Assembly (NCBI GenBank): GCA_013823725.1
Contig: PNMQ01000002.1
Coordinates: 1-64,000 of the forward strand
Reading direction: 5' to 3'
Length of the DNA stretch: 64,000 nt
Origin: Candidatus Pelagibacter sp.
GTDB lineage: Bacteria > Pseudomonadota > Alphaproteobacteria > Paracaedibacterales > CAIOTO01
Shown in pieces: positions 1-8,073 of the stretch (positions within the stretch are counted from its first letter, which is position 1; each line of letters opens with the position of its first letter). Under the pieces are notes generated by a model. It searched no databases. It was not told where the DNA came from and worked only from the letters and a program-made list of their open reading frames with translations. The position numbers and the translations under genes were made by a program.

Positions 1-794
1 ATAGTTTGTTTGGAATGTGCACATGTCATCGTATAATTTTTAATATACTGCCCCACAGGCAAAGGATTTGCTTTGGCTCTTTCATACAAAGTATCAACCA
101 GTTCTTGACCCTCTCTGCCTTTAATCCCAGAAATACCTTTAGCGCGATTCGTATCAAAGTCAAGGACTTGTAAAGCAATAGTGGGTCTTAAAAGACGATA
201 CCATTCCTTTTGTTTTAAATCATGGTCGCTTAATTGTTTAGAATAAGTGGAACACGCATAAAACAAACATCTTTCATCAAACTGTTCATGACGTTGTGCT
301 TGCATTTCAATAATGTAGTGTATTCCCGATTGTGTTGCCACATGAAGGTCCATGAAGGTTTGTTTTTGACCTTTTTTCTTTAAAGCAGGAATGCTCACAG
401 GTCTTTCATCTAGAATTTCAAGAACGGGATCTGATGCAAATTGAGGAATAAAGGTGTTGAGAAAGGATTGCATGATGGAAGGGTCATTATCGACGGAAAG
501 GCTAAGCATGTGCTTAAACGACGTATCTGTCGTTGCAATGGCAAATTCCTCACCAAAAGGACCACGTGTTTCTTTCACAATAGGTATGTTACGTGAACAC
601 TTATTTTTTTTTATACTGCTTACAAAAGATCTTTTGAAGAGTGAGTCTCCAGAATTTCTAATAGACGTTTCAAAAAAAGTAGAATAAAGAGGTTTTAAGG
701 TGAGAGAAACAAAAAGAGGTTTTTTTTGAGAAAAAGAATAAACAGATGTTGATACTGTCATCCATAATCCTACACCATACAAAGCTTTTTTCAT
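1..794 (-). CDS. Exported Rpn-type PD-(D/E)XK nuclease (3' end outside window)
   Basis: An open frame of 264 codons runs from an ATG at 794 off the left edge, so the C-terminus is missing. A Shine-Dalgarno-like AAGGA lies 9 nt before the start. Residues 1-22 look like a signal peptide. Residues 93-125 resemble the usual Rpn N-terminal region (FKHML...SFLNTF). The nuclease core follows with D149 (FMDLHV), E163 and Q165 (IIEMQ), then an FDERCLFYACSTYSKQL segment. This matches the PDDEXK_2/Rpn family of recombination-promoting nucleases, often annotated as transposases. Family members normally start directly at the core. The 90-residue leader with signal peptide is unusual and suggests export. 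No inverted repeats of a mobile element were seen beside it. Confidence 0.75.
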   Translation of the reverse strand, partial: MKKALYGVGLWMTVSTSVYSFSQKKPLFVSLTLKPLYSTFFETSIRNSGDSLFKRSFVSSIKKNKCSRNIPIVKETRGPFGEEFAIATTDTSFKHMLSLSVDNDPSIMQSFLNTFIPQFASDPVLEILDERPVSIPALKKKGQKQTFMDLHVATQSGIHYIIEMQAQRHEQFDERCLFYACSTYSKQLSDHDLKQKEWYRLLRPTIALQVLDFDTNRAKGISGIKGREGQELVDTLYERAKANPLPVGQYIKNYTMTCAHSKQT

Positions 795-1132
795 AAACCA
801 AATTCCTTATTCATTTTAAAGCAATCATACAATACTTTTTAAAAAAAGAAAAGATTCTTTATTATGATTTCTAAATATAAAAATAAGCTTTATTTTGCAT
901 ATGTAAATTAGAATTAATTTTGAATGCATAAAATTTCATTCATGCATATTTCAATTTTTTAACACCACAAGATAAAAATAGCAAACCTTTGTAAAAAAAG
1001 ATAATTATACCATTACTATGGAATAAAAAAAAATACCGCACAAATTATAAATCTTATCTGTCTGTTATTAATCTATACCGAATGCGGGTAAGTTTAGGAT
1101 CAAAAGAAAACATCTATAACAATAAAAAACTA
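795..1132. other. Intergenic region without a recognisable gene
   Basis: This AT-rich stretch separates the minus-strand nuclease gene from the tRNA-His promoter. It contains stop codons in all frames I followed and one short inverted repeat (TGAATG ... CATTCA, near 920-945). No gene or RNA family was recognised. Confidence 0.5.
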
Positions 1133-1161
1133 TTGAACATACCCTCACAAAAAGATATAAT
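1133..1161 (+). promoter_or_regulatory. Sigma-70-type promoter of tRNA-His
   Basis: The -35 box TTGAAC lies at 1133-1138 and the perfect -10 box TATAAT at 1156-1161, with a 17-nt spacer. Transcription would start near 1168, about 6 nt before the tRNA. It is the best promoter match in the window. It may also feed lolD-murJ, because no terminator is visible between 1251 and 1286. Confidence 0.85.
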
Positions 1162-1173
1162 ATTTAAAAGTAT

Positions 1174-1251
1174 GGCGGGTGTAGCTCATTTGGTTAGAGC
1201 GCTAGGTTGTGGTTCTAGAGGTAGCCGGTTCAATCCCGGTCATCCGCCCCA
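1174..1251 (+). tRNA. tRNA-His (GUG)
   Basis: The full cloverleaf can be folded by eye: acceptor GCGGGTG with CATCCGC (one G-U pair), D arm GCTC/GAGC, anticodon arm CTAGG/TCTAG with loop TTGTGGT (anticodon GTG), and T arm GCCGG/CCGGT. The extra G at 1174 faces discriminator C at 1248, the G-1:C73 pair expected of bacterial tRNA-His. CCA is encoded at 1249-1251. Confidence 0.97.
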
Positions 1252-1285
1252 TATTTATCCTTATTTATCTCCAGCATAAAAAAAT

Positions 1286-1975
1286 ATGTCCGTTATATCG
1301 TGCAAGCAATTGTCTCATCGTTTTTTTCAAGCAGGAAAAGAAAACGTTATACTCGAAGATATTAACTTCGATGTAAACGCAGGTGAATCATGCGCTATTA
1401 TTGGCAAAAGCGGATCTGGTAAAACCACCCTCCTTAATTTACTTGGTCTTCTGGACACACCTTCTCAAGGCAGAATTCATCTTTGTGGTCAAAACACCCA
1501 AGAACTTTATAAAAATGATTCTAATCTTTCTCTTTTTCGTAATAAAAATATCGGGTTTATTTTTCAATTTCACCATCTTTTATATGAATTTACCGTTTTA
1601 GAAAACGTGCTGATGCCCTTTATGATTCAAAATTTAAGGCCGAAGGAATTCAGTCATAAAAAAGAATGGGGAATCCATTTGCTTGAAAAAATGGGAATGA
1701 TAGACAAAATCAATTCTTCTGTTTTGCATCTTTCAGGTGGTGAACAACAGCGTGTAGCCGTTGCCAGAGCGCTTGTGCATAAACCATTAATTGTTTTAGC
1801 AGATGAACCTACAGGAAACTTAGACACTGAACTTGCGATGACCGTTTTTAAAGAGATTTTAGATATTACACATTCTTATAATGGAAGTGCTGTTATCGTA
1901 ACACACGATCCAGAATTAGCACGCCAAACAACAACAACATACCACTTATCTCAACATCAACTTTTACGACTATAA
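1286..1975 (+). CDS. lolD: Lipoprotein-releasing ABC transporter ATPase LolD
   Basis: ATPase of the LolCDE complex, which extracts outer-membrane lipoproteins from the inner membrane. It is 229 residues long, normal for LolD. Walker A GKSGSGKT is at 40-47, the Q-loop motif FQFHHLL at 93-99, signature LSGGE at 149-153, Walker B LIVLADEP at 168-175 and the H-loop His at about 207. The FQFHHLL...EFTVLENV segment is typical of LolD rather than FtsE or MacB. The permease gene lolC/E is not adjacent. The gene starts 34 nt after tRNA-His and is followed after 1 nt by murJ, so the two are probably cotranscribed. Confidence 0.9.
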   Translation: MSVISCKQLSHRFFQAGKENVILEDINFDVNAGESCAIIGKSGSGKTTLLNLLGLLDTPSQGRIHLCGQNTQELYKNDSNLSLFRNKNIGFIFQFHHLLYEFTVLENVLMPFMIQNLRPKEFSHKKEWGIHLLEKMGMIDKINSSVLHLSGGEQQRVAVARALVHKPLIVLADEPTGNLDTELAMTVFKEILDITHSYNGSAVIVTHDPELARQTTTTYHLSQHQLLRL

Positions 1976-1976
1976 A

Positions 1977-3551
1977 ATGAATCTTATTAAAACTGTGTCC
2001 ATCATCAGTGGATGGACTGCCATCAGCCGCATATTAGGCATGGCTAGAGAAATGCTGATGACTTACTATTTTGGTGTAGGCTTTGTATCCGACGCTTTTA
2101 TTGTAGCTTTTAAATTGCCCAATTTTTTTCGCAGATTTTTAGCCGATGGTGCCTTTTCCAGCATCCTGGTGCCCGAATACAGTCGTAGACTTTCCAAAGA
2201 TCCACCCCATGTTATTGATCAATTTAAAAATAATATTTTCACACATTTACTTTTGTTTCTAACATTACTGGTATTGTGTGTAGAAATATTTGCACCCTAC
2301 GTTGTGAGGTTTATTGCCCCTGGAATGGATATGAATCCACAACAATCTCAAATTGTGACGGAATTTATACGCATTAATTTTCCGTTCATCATGTTTATTG
2401 CCTTATCAACATTTTATGCATCGTTGCTTAATTCGCACGGTCATTTTTCAACATCTTCTGCCCTGCCCGTTGTTTTAAACATTGTTATGGTTGCTGGTTT
2501 ATGTTTACCTGCAAGCAACACATTAACTAAAGGATACATCGTATCTTGGTCTGTTATGGTTGCTGGCATTTTACAATTGGTATGGGTATTTTTAAGATCT
2601 TACCATATCAAAATAAACATCAAACTTGTTAAACCTGTTATCGATCCTGGTTTTAAAGTCTTTATCAAAAAATTATTACCATCCATGTTTGGTGCAGGTG
2701 TTATGCAAATTAATTTGCTTATCGATATTCAGCTTGCATCCTATTTAGGAACCGGTGCCTTGTCTTATCTTTATTATGCGGATCGGTTGTATCAACTACC
2801 ATTATCCATGTTTGGAATTGCTATAGGAACATCTCTACTTCCCTACTTAACAAAGTTATGGGCTAATAACAGAGGAGAAGATGTTTATAAAGTTCAAAAT
2901 CAATCTTTGATTCTTGTATTGTTTCTCAATATTCCTGCTGCAATTGGGCTTATTGTTTTAGCGCAACCCATAATAGAGTTAATTTATGGTAGAGGATCAT
3001 TTTCTGCTTTCGATGTTACTCAAACTTACAAAGTCTTACAAGCGTATGCGTTAGGTCTTCCTGCCTATGTCTGTTCCAAAATATTCTTAAGTACTTTTTA
3101 TTCGCTTGGAGACACCAAAACACCTTTTAAAATTGCAGGTATATCTGTTCTTTCTAATTTTATCTTTAACATCATTTTGATGAACTTTTTAGGTTTTGTT
3201 GGTTTAGCACTGGCCACAAGCATTACAGCCTATATTCAAACATTTCTATTAGGTCACACATTAACACAACATCAACACCTTAAAATACAAAAAAAATTAT
3301 GGGTACAAGTAGGTAAAATTTTATTTTTAGGTCTACTCATGGGGCTCGGGGTACATTATTTCTATATATACATGCATGGGATCGTTCAAAAAATACCTTT
3401 CCTAATAAGTATTTCAGGATCCCTGTCAAAAATCGGTCTTACCTTTTTTTCCATTGGTTTTGGACTAGGCATATACATGCTATGTTCTTCCAAGATGGGA
3501 TTTATACAACAATTTAAAGCCTTTAAACAAGATTTAAAAGAGTCTATATAA
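1977..3551 (+). CDS. murJ: Lipid II flippase MurJ
   Basis: Multidrug/oligosaccharidyl-lipid/polysaccharide (MOP) superfamily flippase that moves lipid II across the inner membrane for peptidoglycan synthesis. It has 524 residues with about 14 hydrophobic segments, the usual size. The N-terminus carries the family hallmark ISGWTAISRILGMAREML and the FRRFLADGAFSSILVPEY loop with conserved arginines and acidic residues. It starts 1 nt after the lolD stop. The convergent mraY, which makes the lipid I precursor, ends 31 nt downstream on the other strand. Confidence 0.95.
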   Translation: MNLIKTVSIISGWTAISRILGMAREMLMTYYFGVGFVSDAFIVAFKLPNFFRRFLADGAFSSILVPEYSRRLSKDPPHVIDQFKNNIFTHLLLFLTLLVLCVEIFAPYVVRFIAPGMDMNPQQSQIVTEFIRINFPFIMFIALSTFYASLLNSHGHFSTSSALPVVLNIVMVAGLCLPASNTLTKGYIVSWSVMVAGILQLVWVFLRSYHIKINIKLVKPVIDPGFKVFIKKLLPSMFGAGVMQINLLIDIQLASYLGTGALSYLYYADRLYQLPLSMFGIAIGTSLLPYLTKLWANNRGEDVYKVQNQSLILVLFLNIPAAIGLIVLAQPIIELIYGRGSFSAFDVTQTYKVLQAYALGLPAYVCSKIFLSTFYSLGDTKTPFKIAGISVLSNFIFNIILMNFLGFVGLALATSITAYIQTFLLGHTLTQHQHLKIQKKLWVQVGKILFLGLLMGLGVHYFYIYMHGIVQKIPFLISISGSLSKIGLTFFSIGFGLGIYMLCSSKMGFIQQFKAFKQDLKESI

Positions 3552-3582
3552 ATGTTGATAGACTAAAAAACATCTTCTTTAT

Positions 3583-4671
3583 TTATCTGATTTTCAGTGT
3601 AGATAAACCTATAATCCCTAAAACTATTGCAATAATCCAAAACCGTATAACAATAGTTGGCTCTGACCATCCCTTTTTTTCAAAATGGTGATGAATTGGC
3701 GCCATTAAGAAAATTCGTTTTTTGGTTTTTTTATAATAAGCTACTTGTAAAATAACAGAACATGCTTCAATAGCAAAAAGACCACCGACAATCAATAAGA
3801 CTAATTCGTGTTTAACCATAACAGCCATTGCACCAAACAAAGCACCCACTGATAACGAGCCTGTATCCCCCATAAAAACGCGTGCTGGAGGCGTGTTGTA
3901 CCACAAAAAGCCTAAACCAGACCCCATTAAAGCACCCAAAAAAACCGTAATCTCACCAGCATTTGGAACGGGATGAAGTTGAAGATAAGATGCAAATTTT
4001 GCATTCCCTACGCAGTAGCAAATAATAGTAAAACAGCCTGCAGCAATAATCGTTGGACCTATGGCTAAACCGTCTAAACCATCGGTTAGGTTAACGGCGT
4101 TAGATGACCCAATAATGACTATACACCCCCAAAGAAAAAATAGGGATCCAATATCAATAAAATAATCGCGGGTAAAAGGAATAGCAATAGATGTAAATTT
4201 TGAATCAGGGGAATATTTCTGCAACAAAAACAAAAAAACTAGACTGAATACTGTTTGAAATATAAACTTTGTTTTGGCAGAAATTCCTTTATGGTTACTT
4301 TTTAAGAGTTTGAGATAATCATCATAAGCACCGATCATACCAAATGAAATGGCCACAAATATAAGAAGCAACACTAGAGGATTTGCTAAGTTATTCCAAA
4401 GTAAAACGCTTAAAAGTAATGATGATAAAATCATTATACCACCCATGGTGGGTGTTCCTTGTTTCGTTAAAAGATGACTTTCTGGTCCATCATTACGTAT
4501 AGGCTGACCTTTTCGTTGAAAAGATTTCAACCATCTGATAACAGCTTTCCCCCAAATTAAGTTGATTAAGAAAGCCGTCAGCAACGCTGCAAGTGTTCGA
4601 AAAGAAATGTACCTAAAAACATTAAAAAATGTTATGTAAGACTGAAGAGAATGAGATAACCAATACAGCAT
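3583..4671 (-). CDS. mraY: Phospho-N-acetylmuramoyl-pentapeptide transferase MraY
   Basis: Inner-membrane enzyme that joins UDP-MurNAc-pentapeptide to undecaprenyl phosphate to make lipid I. It is 362 residues with about 10 transmembrane segments. Catalytic motifs are present: the Asp pair in GAYDDYLKL (D117, D118), NLTDGLDGL (194-202), and the MAPIHHHFEKKGW loop near residue 325. It is not in a division and cell-wall cluster here: its upstream neighbour on the same strand is nuoN, 46 nt away. The relocated position is odd, but the gene looks intact. Confidence 0.96.
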   Translation of the reverse strand: MLYWLSHSLQSYITFFNVFRYISFRTLAALLTAFLINLIWGKAVIRWLKSFQRKGQPIRNDGPESHLLTKQGTPTMGGIMILSSLLLSVLLWNNLANPLVLLLIFVAISFGMIGAYDDYLKLLKSNHKGISAKTKFIFQTVFSLVFLFLLQKYSPDSKFTSIAIPFTRDYFIDIGSLFFLWGCIVIIGSSNAVNLTDGLDGLAIGPTIIAAGCFTIICYCVGNAKFASYLQLHPVPNAGEITVFLGALMGSGLGFLWYNTPPARVFMGDTGSLSVGALFGAMAVMVKHELVLLIVGGLFAIEACSVILQVAYYKKTKKRIFLMAPIHHHFEKKGWSEPTIVIRFWIIAIVLGIIGLSTLKIR

Positions 4672-4717
4672 GAGAATTAAAAATAATGTTTCGTAATATT
4701 CTAATCATATTGAATTT

Positions 4718-6202
4718 TTAATAGAAAATCAAATTCGATATAACTTTTTCAAATCGAGAGATGAAAAAATCTGGACGCAAAATGAAACTGATCATGATTC
4801 CTAAGATCGCTATATATAGAATTGATGATTCTTGGACTAAAACTGTTTGATGACTCTCCACTTTTGAAGTCCCCATAGAGGTGCTATTTGTTTTGTTATC
4901 GCCAAAATAAATAATGCTGATAAATTTCAAATAATACGCAGCAGATATTAAGGAATAAAGTAAGGCAACAAAAGCTTGAATATATTGATTTTGAAGAATT
5001 AGACCATTGATTAAATGTAGTTTAAAAATAAAGCCAGGCAGTGGTGGAAGTCCTGCCATATTAAGAATAAATAGACTTAAAAACACAGACCACTTAAAGT
5101 CGATAGATCTAATTTTTTTAAGGTCAGAGAGGTTTACAATACTCAGTTTATAACGATCAAATAATCCTAACAGAGTAATAAAACCTAAGAAGCTTAAAAT
5201 ATAATTTGAAAAATACATCAACGAATCTGTATAGCCAGACTCATGAATAGATGCAAATCCTATTAATACAAATCCTAACTGTCCAACAGAGCTGTAGGCA
5301 ATAAATTTTCTTAAATTGGTTTGTACAAGGGCTGTAAACCCTCCCAGCAGCATGGATATGACGGATAATAAAATCATTAAAAACGACCAATCTTTTAATA
5401 CAGAGTGCATGAAACAAGCGCAAATTTTAAGAAAGACAGAGTAAAAAACAATTTTGGGAACAACACCGAGTAGTGTTATTTGAAAATAAGATAGTTTTTT
5501 ATAAACTTGTGGTGCCCAAAAATGAAGTGGTGCAAGAAGTAATTTAAAGGATATCCCAACAACTATAAAGCAAAATGCGACTAAAGTTAAAAAGACCCTG
5601 TCATAGTTAACAATTTCAAAAATACGTTCCAATGTCGTAAAATTTGTTGACCCTGTTAAACCGTATATCCAACTGATTCCAAATAATATAAAACAACTAG
5701 ATATCGCGCTTAAAATAAAATATTTGGATACGGATTCTCTTGATTCATCACCATTCTTTTTTAAAGCAAGTGTGACGTATAAACTAATATTCATAAGCTC
5801 TAAACCTAAAAATAAGGTTATAAAGTCGTTAGCTGAAATAGTTTGAAACACCCCCATAACTTGCAGGAGAAATATTACAAAAATCTCATAAGGCATATCC
5901 GAGTGAACAAGATTATCACGGTAGGATAAACCTATAAAAAGGATAGATATCAGTGAAAATATTTTAAAATAATTGGTAACCGCATCCGTAATAAAAAATC
6001 CATTAAAAAGATAGGTTGTACCCGCTACAGATTTCCAGACAAAAAAGATTAAAGAAAGAATGATAAAAGTAAAGGAATAGTACATTTTTTTTGAAATGTC
6101 TTTTTTTAAAAAAAAGGGCATCATCAGCATCGCTAATATAGAAAACCCTAAAAAAGTTTCTGGTAAACAGTCAGTTAAAAGAAATTTAAAATTTATATTC
6201 AT
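4718..6202 (-). CDS. nuoN: NADH-quinone oxidoreductase subunit N
   Basis: Antiporter-like proton-pumping membrane subunit of respiratory complex I. It has 494 residues and 13-14 hydrophobic segments. Characteristic proton-path elements are visible: the Glu in FLGLELMNISLYV, the Lys in FKLLLAPLHFWAPQVYKKL, and the Lys before FIAYSSVGQLGFVLIG. These separate NuoN from NuoL and NuoM. nuoN is normally the last gene of a nuoA-N operon. Here it stands alone, upstream of mraY and 74 nt downstream of a terminase gene, so the nuo operon has been broken up in this genome. Confidence 0.92.
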   Translation of the reverse strand: MNINFKFLLTDCLPETFLGFSILAMLMMPFFLKKDISKKMYYSFTFIILSLIFFVWKSVAGTTYLFNGFFITDAVTNYFKIFSLISILFIGLSYRDNLVHSDMPYEIFVIFLLQVMGVFQTISANDFITLFLGLELMNISLYVTLALKKNGDESRESVSKYFILSAISSCFILFGISWIYGLTGSTNFTTLERIFEIVNYDRVFLTLVAFCFIVVGISFKLLLAPLHFWAPQVYKKLSYFQITLLGVVPKIVFYSVFLKICACFMHSVLKDWSFLMILLSVISMLLGGFTALVQTNLRKFIAYSSVGQLGFVLIGFASIHESGYTDSLMYFSNYILSFLGFITLLGLFDRYKLSIVNLSDLKKIRSIDFKWSVFLSLFILNMAGLPPLPGFIFKLHLINGLILQNQYIQAFVALLYSLISAAYYLKFISIIYFGDNKTNSTSMGTSKVESHQTVLVQESSILYIAILGIMISFILRPDFFISRFEKVISNLIFY

Positions 6203-6276
6203 TCATCATGAAAGTAATGAGAGATCTAACTTTGATGTTAATGGTAACCTTTATTTTTCGCAAGTAATATACCACA

Positions 6277-7860
6277 TTAATACATCCAAATTTTAGGTTC
6301 AAAACTTGCTTCTTGTGTCAATAACAAATCTGTCATGCCCCATACTAAAGCATCAAGGCGATCGGGAGATTTGCTTTGTGTTGGAATATAGGTACACATT
6401 TGTTTTTCAAGAAGTTCAAAATGCCTAACATGTTTTACTTTATTTTGAGAATATAAAGCTGCTACAGGTTCTGCCCTTGTATATTTACCTCTGGTTGCAC
6501 GAACAGGTTTAAAAGCTATGGATGAATAAATACTTTTCAAAATACGCTCGACAAGATCTCCCCCCTTATTAATTTCAGCAACAACTCGATCGGCTTTCCA
6601 AGACATGTAAGCTTTAACAACTTTTTCACCCCATTGATGAGGTGAATATTTACCACTTAAATCTTCTAGTACATAGACTATTCCATCATTATGTAATCCT
6701 AAAACTACAATACCTGTTTCATCACTTTTGTCGTGACATGTTGTTGCTGGATCAATCGCGATAATAATTCTTTTCCAGTGCTGATCCAAAGGAGCTCCAT
6801 AGTTAATAGAATCACGGTTCCATAATGCACCTTCATGGTTTAAAAGAAGTTCTGCCTGTAATTCTTGAGCACCTAATCGTGTATGTTCATACGTTTTTTT
6901 CATATGTTCGATATATTGTGGGGATAAATTTTCAGCATTATCAAACGTACTGCCCCGAGTGACATGAATATTGGGGTCATCAACTAATTTCTTAATGAAA
7001 TCTGTAGGTTTTGGTGTTGTTGTTATAATGCATTTTGGACTTGGGCCTAATCTTAAACATAACCTAATCTGATCATATAATATTTCTGGATTTTGAAATT
7101 TTGCAATTTCATCAATCCAAACAGCATCAAATTGGGGACCTCTTAATCGTTCTGGACGGTTTCCCCCATAAAGTTCAACAATAGCACCGTTTTTAAAACG
7201 TAGACGATTATGTGTCTTTTCAAAAACGGGCTTTTGGTCTGGAGAACAAGTATTAAGTAATCCGCTATCTCCATCTACCATGACAGATTGTGCTTCCTTG
7301 ATACTTTGCCCAATAAGCGCAATTCTTTTATATCCAGATTCAAAAATGAGATATCGAATAGTTTCAGCCCCCGCACGGGTTTTTCCAAAACCCCGTCCGG
7401 CTAGAATAAGCCACGTATCCCAAGCAGAAAGCTTGGGATAGTGCGGGGGCTTTTGGTCTTGTCTTCCGGACCTATTCCAATCAAAACGGGTTAATTTTTT
7501 AACATAATTTTTTAAATCTGGAATAATAGATTGTATTTTTTCTTTTTCTACAATTGATATATTTTCTTTAAAAGCTATTTTGGAAACTAATGACGGATTA
7601 TGAAAAATAGAATCTAAATTAATGATGTTTTCTGCAGATTTAAAGAGTAATGTTGTCTGTTTTTTTACACTAAAATTCCTTAACTTATTTCGACTAAGAT
7701 TTGTGCTGCAAAGTGAATTTGGAGTTAACTTACGTACCACGGGTTTGATTCTATGATTGTTTTGAGTTACTTTTTGTGAATGATGAGATTGTATTTTTCT
7801 TTGTTGGCGGTACGAAGCCAAATTTTGTTTTGAATAAAAAAATGTTGAGCGAATATACAT
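6277..7860 (-). CDS. Gene-transfer-agent/phage-type terminase large subunit (orphan)
   Basis: DNA-packaging motor of the TerL family, most like the alphaproteobacterial gene transfer agent terminase. It has 527 residues. Walker A AGRGFGKT is at 154-161, Walker B AVWIDE at about 246-251, the coupling segment CIITTTPKP near 278-286, and the RNase H-like nuclease starts at IIIAIDPATT (D370) with the late acidic motif SPDRLDALVWGM near residue 500. The first ~120 residues are a basic, non-conserved extension rich in K/R/Q/S. GTA terminases usually start about 50 residues before Walker A. No portal, capsid or protease gene is adjacent. The motor motifs appear intact, so this is not an obvious pseudogene. 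Confidence 0.88.
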   Translation of the reverse strand: MYIRSTFFYSKQNLASYRQQRKIQSHHSQKVTQNNHRIKPVVRKLTPNSLCSTNLSRNKLRNFSVKKQTTLLFKSAENIINLDSIFHNPSLVSKIAFKENISIVEKEKIQSIIPDLKNYVKKLTRFDWNRSGRQDQKPPHYPKLSAWDTWLILAGRGFGKTRAGAETIRYLIFESGYKRIALIGQSIKEAQSVMVDGDSGLLNTCSPDQKPVFEKTHNRLRFKNGAIVELYGGNRPERLRGPQFDAVWIDEIAKFQNPEILYDQIRLCLRLGPSPKCIITTTPKPTDFIKKLVDDPNIHVTRGSTFDNAENLSPQYIEHMKKTYEHTRLGAQELQAELLLNHEGALWNRDSINYGAPLDQHWKRIIIAIDPATTCHDKSDETGIVVLGLHNDGIVYVLEDLSGKYSPHQWGEKVVKAYMSWKADRVVAEINKGGDLVERILKSIYSSIAFKPVRATRGKYTRAEPVAALYSQNKVKHVRHFELLEKQMCTYIPTQSKSPDRLDALVWGMTDLLLTQEASFEPKIWMY

Positions 7861-7944
7861 AATATATTTTCCTGATGCTGATAAAAAATTGAATTGTTAA
7901 TAAATGAAAAAATTGAGTACCAAAGAAATAGATATATTCTTTGC

Positions 7945-7978
7945 AAAAAAAATGAGATTTGTATCACTACAAATCTCA
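7945..7978 (-). terminator. Intrinsic terminator, distal, after tyrS
   Basis: Perfect 11-bp stem TGAGATTTGTA (7953-7963) and TACAAATCTCA (7968-7978) with a 4-nt loop. Read on the minus strand it is followed by eight U (7952-7945). It separates the ftsZ-def-tyrS operon from the terminase gene. Confidence 0.85.
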
Positions 7979-8045
7979 CATTATATATATAATATAGCAA
8001 AAAAAATCTAATTTATCATGTTAAAAGAATCAAAATGCCCAAACT

Positions 8046-8070
8046 AAAAATGCCCCACCTGGGGGATTTT
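8046..8070 (-). terminator. Intrinsic terminator, proximal, after tyrS
   Basis: Directly behind the tyrS stop, arms AAAAT-CCCC and GGGG-ATTTT form a stem with one mismatch and a 4-nt loop. On the minus strand it runs into a U-rich tract. With the hairpin at 7953-7978 it makes a double terminator. Confidence 0.7.
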
Positions 8071-8073
8071 AAT

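Noticed and set aside
454-687. Plus-strand frame of 77 codons
   Set aside because: It is the complement of the Rpn-type nuclease gene, whose motifs are on the minus strand.
1082-1279. Plus-strand frame of 65 codons
   Set aside because: It runs straight through the tRNA-His promoter and gene, has no ribosome binding site and no protein-like composition.
7767-8000. Minus-strand frame of 77 codons before the terminase
   Set aside because: It overlaps the terminase N-terminus out of frame and contains the tyrS terminator hairpin; its composition is that of AT-rich noncoding DNA.
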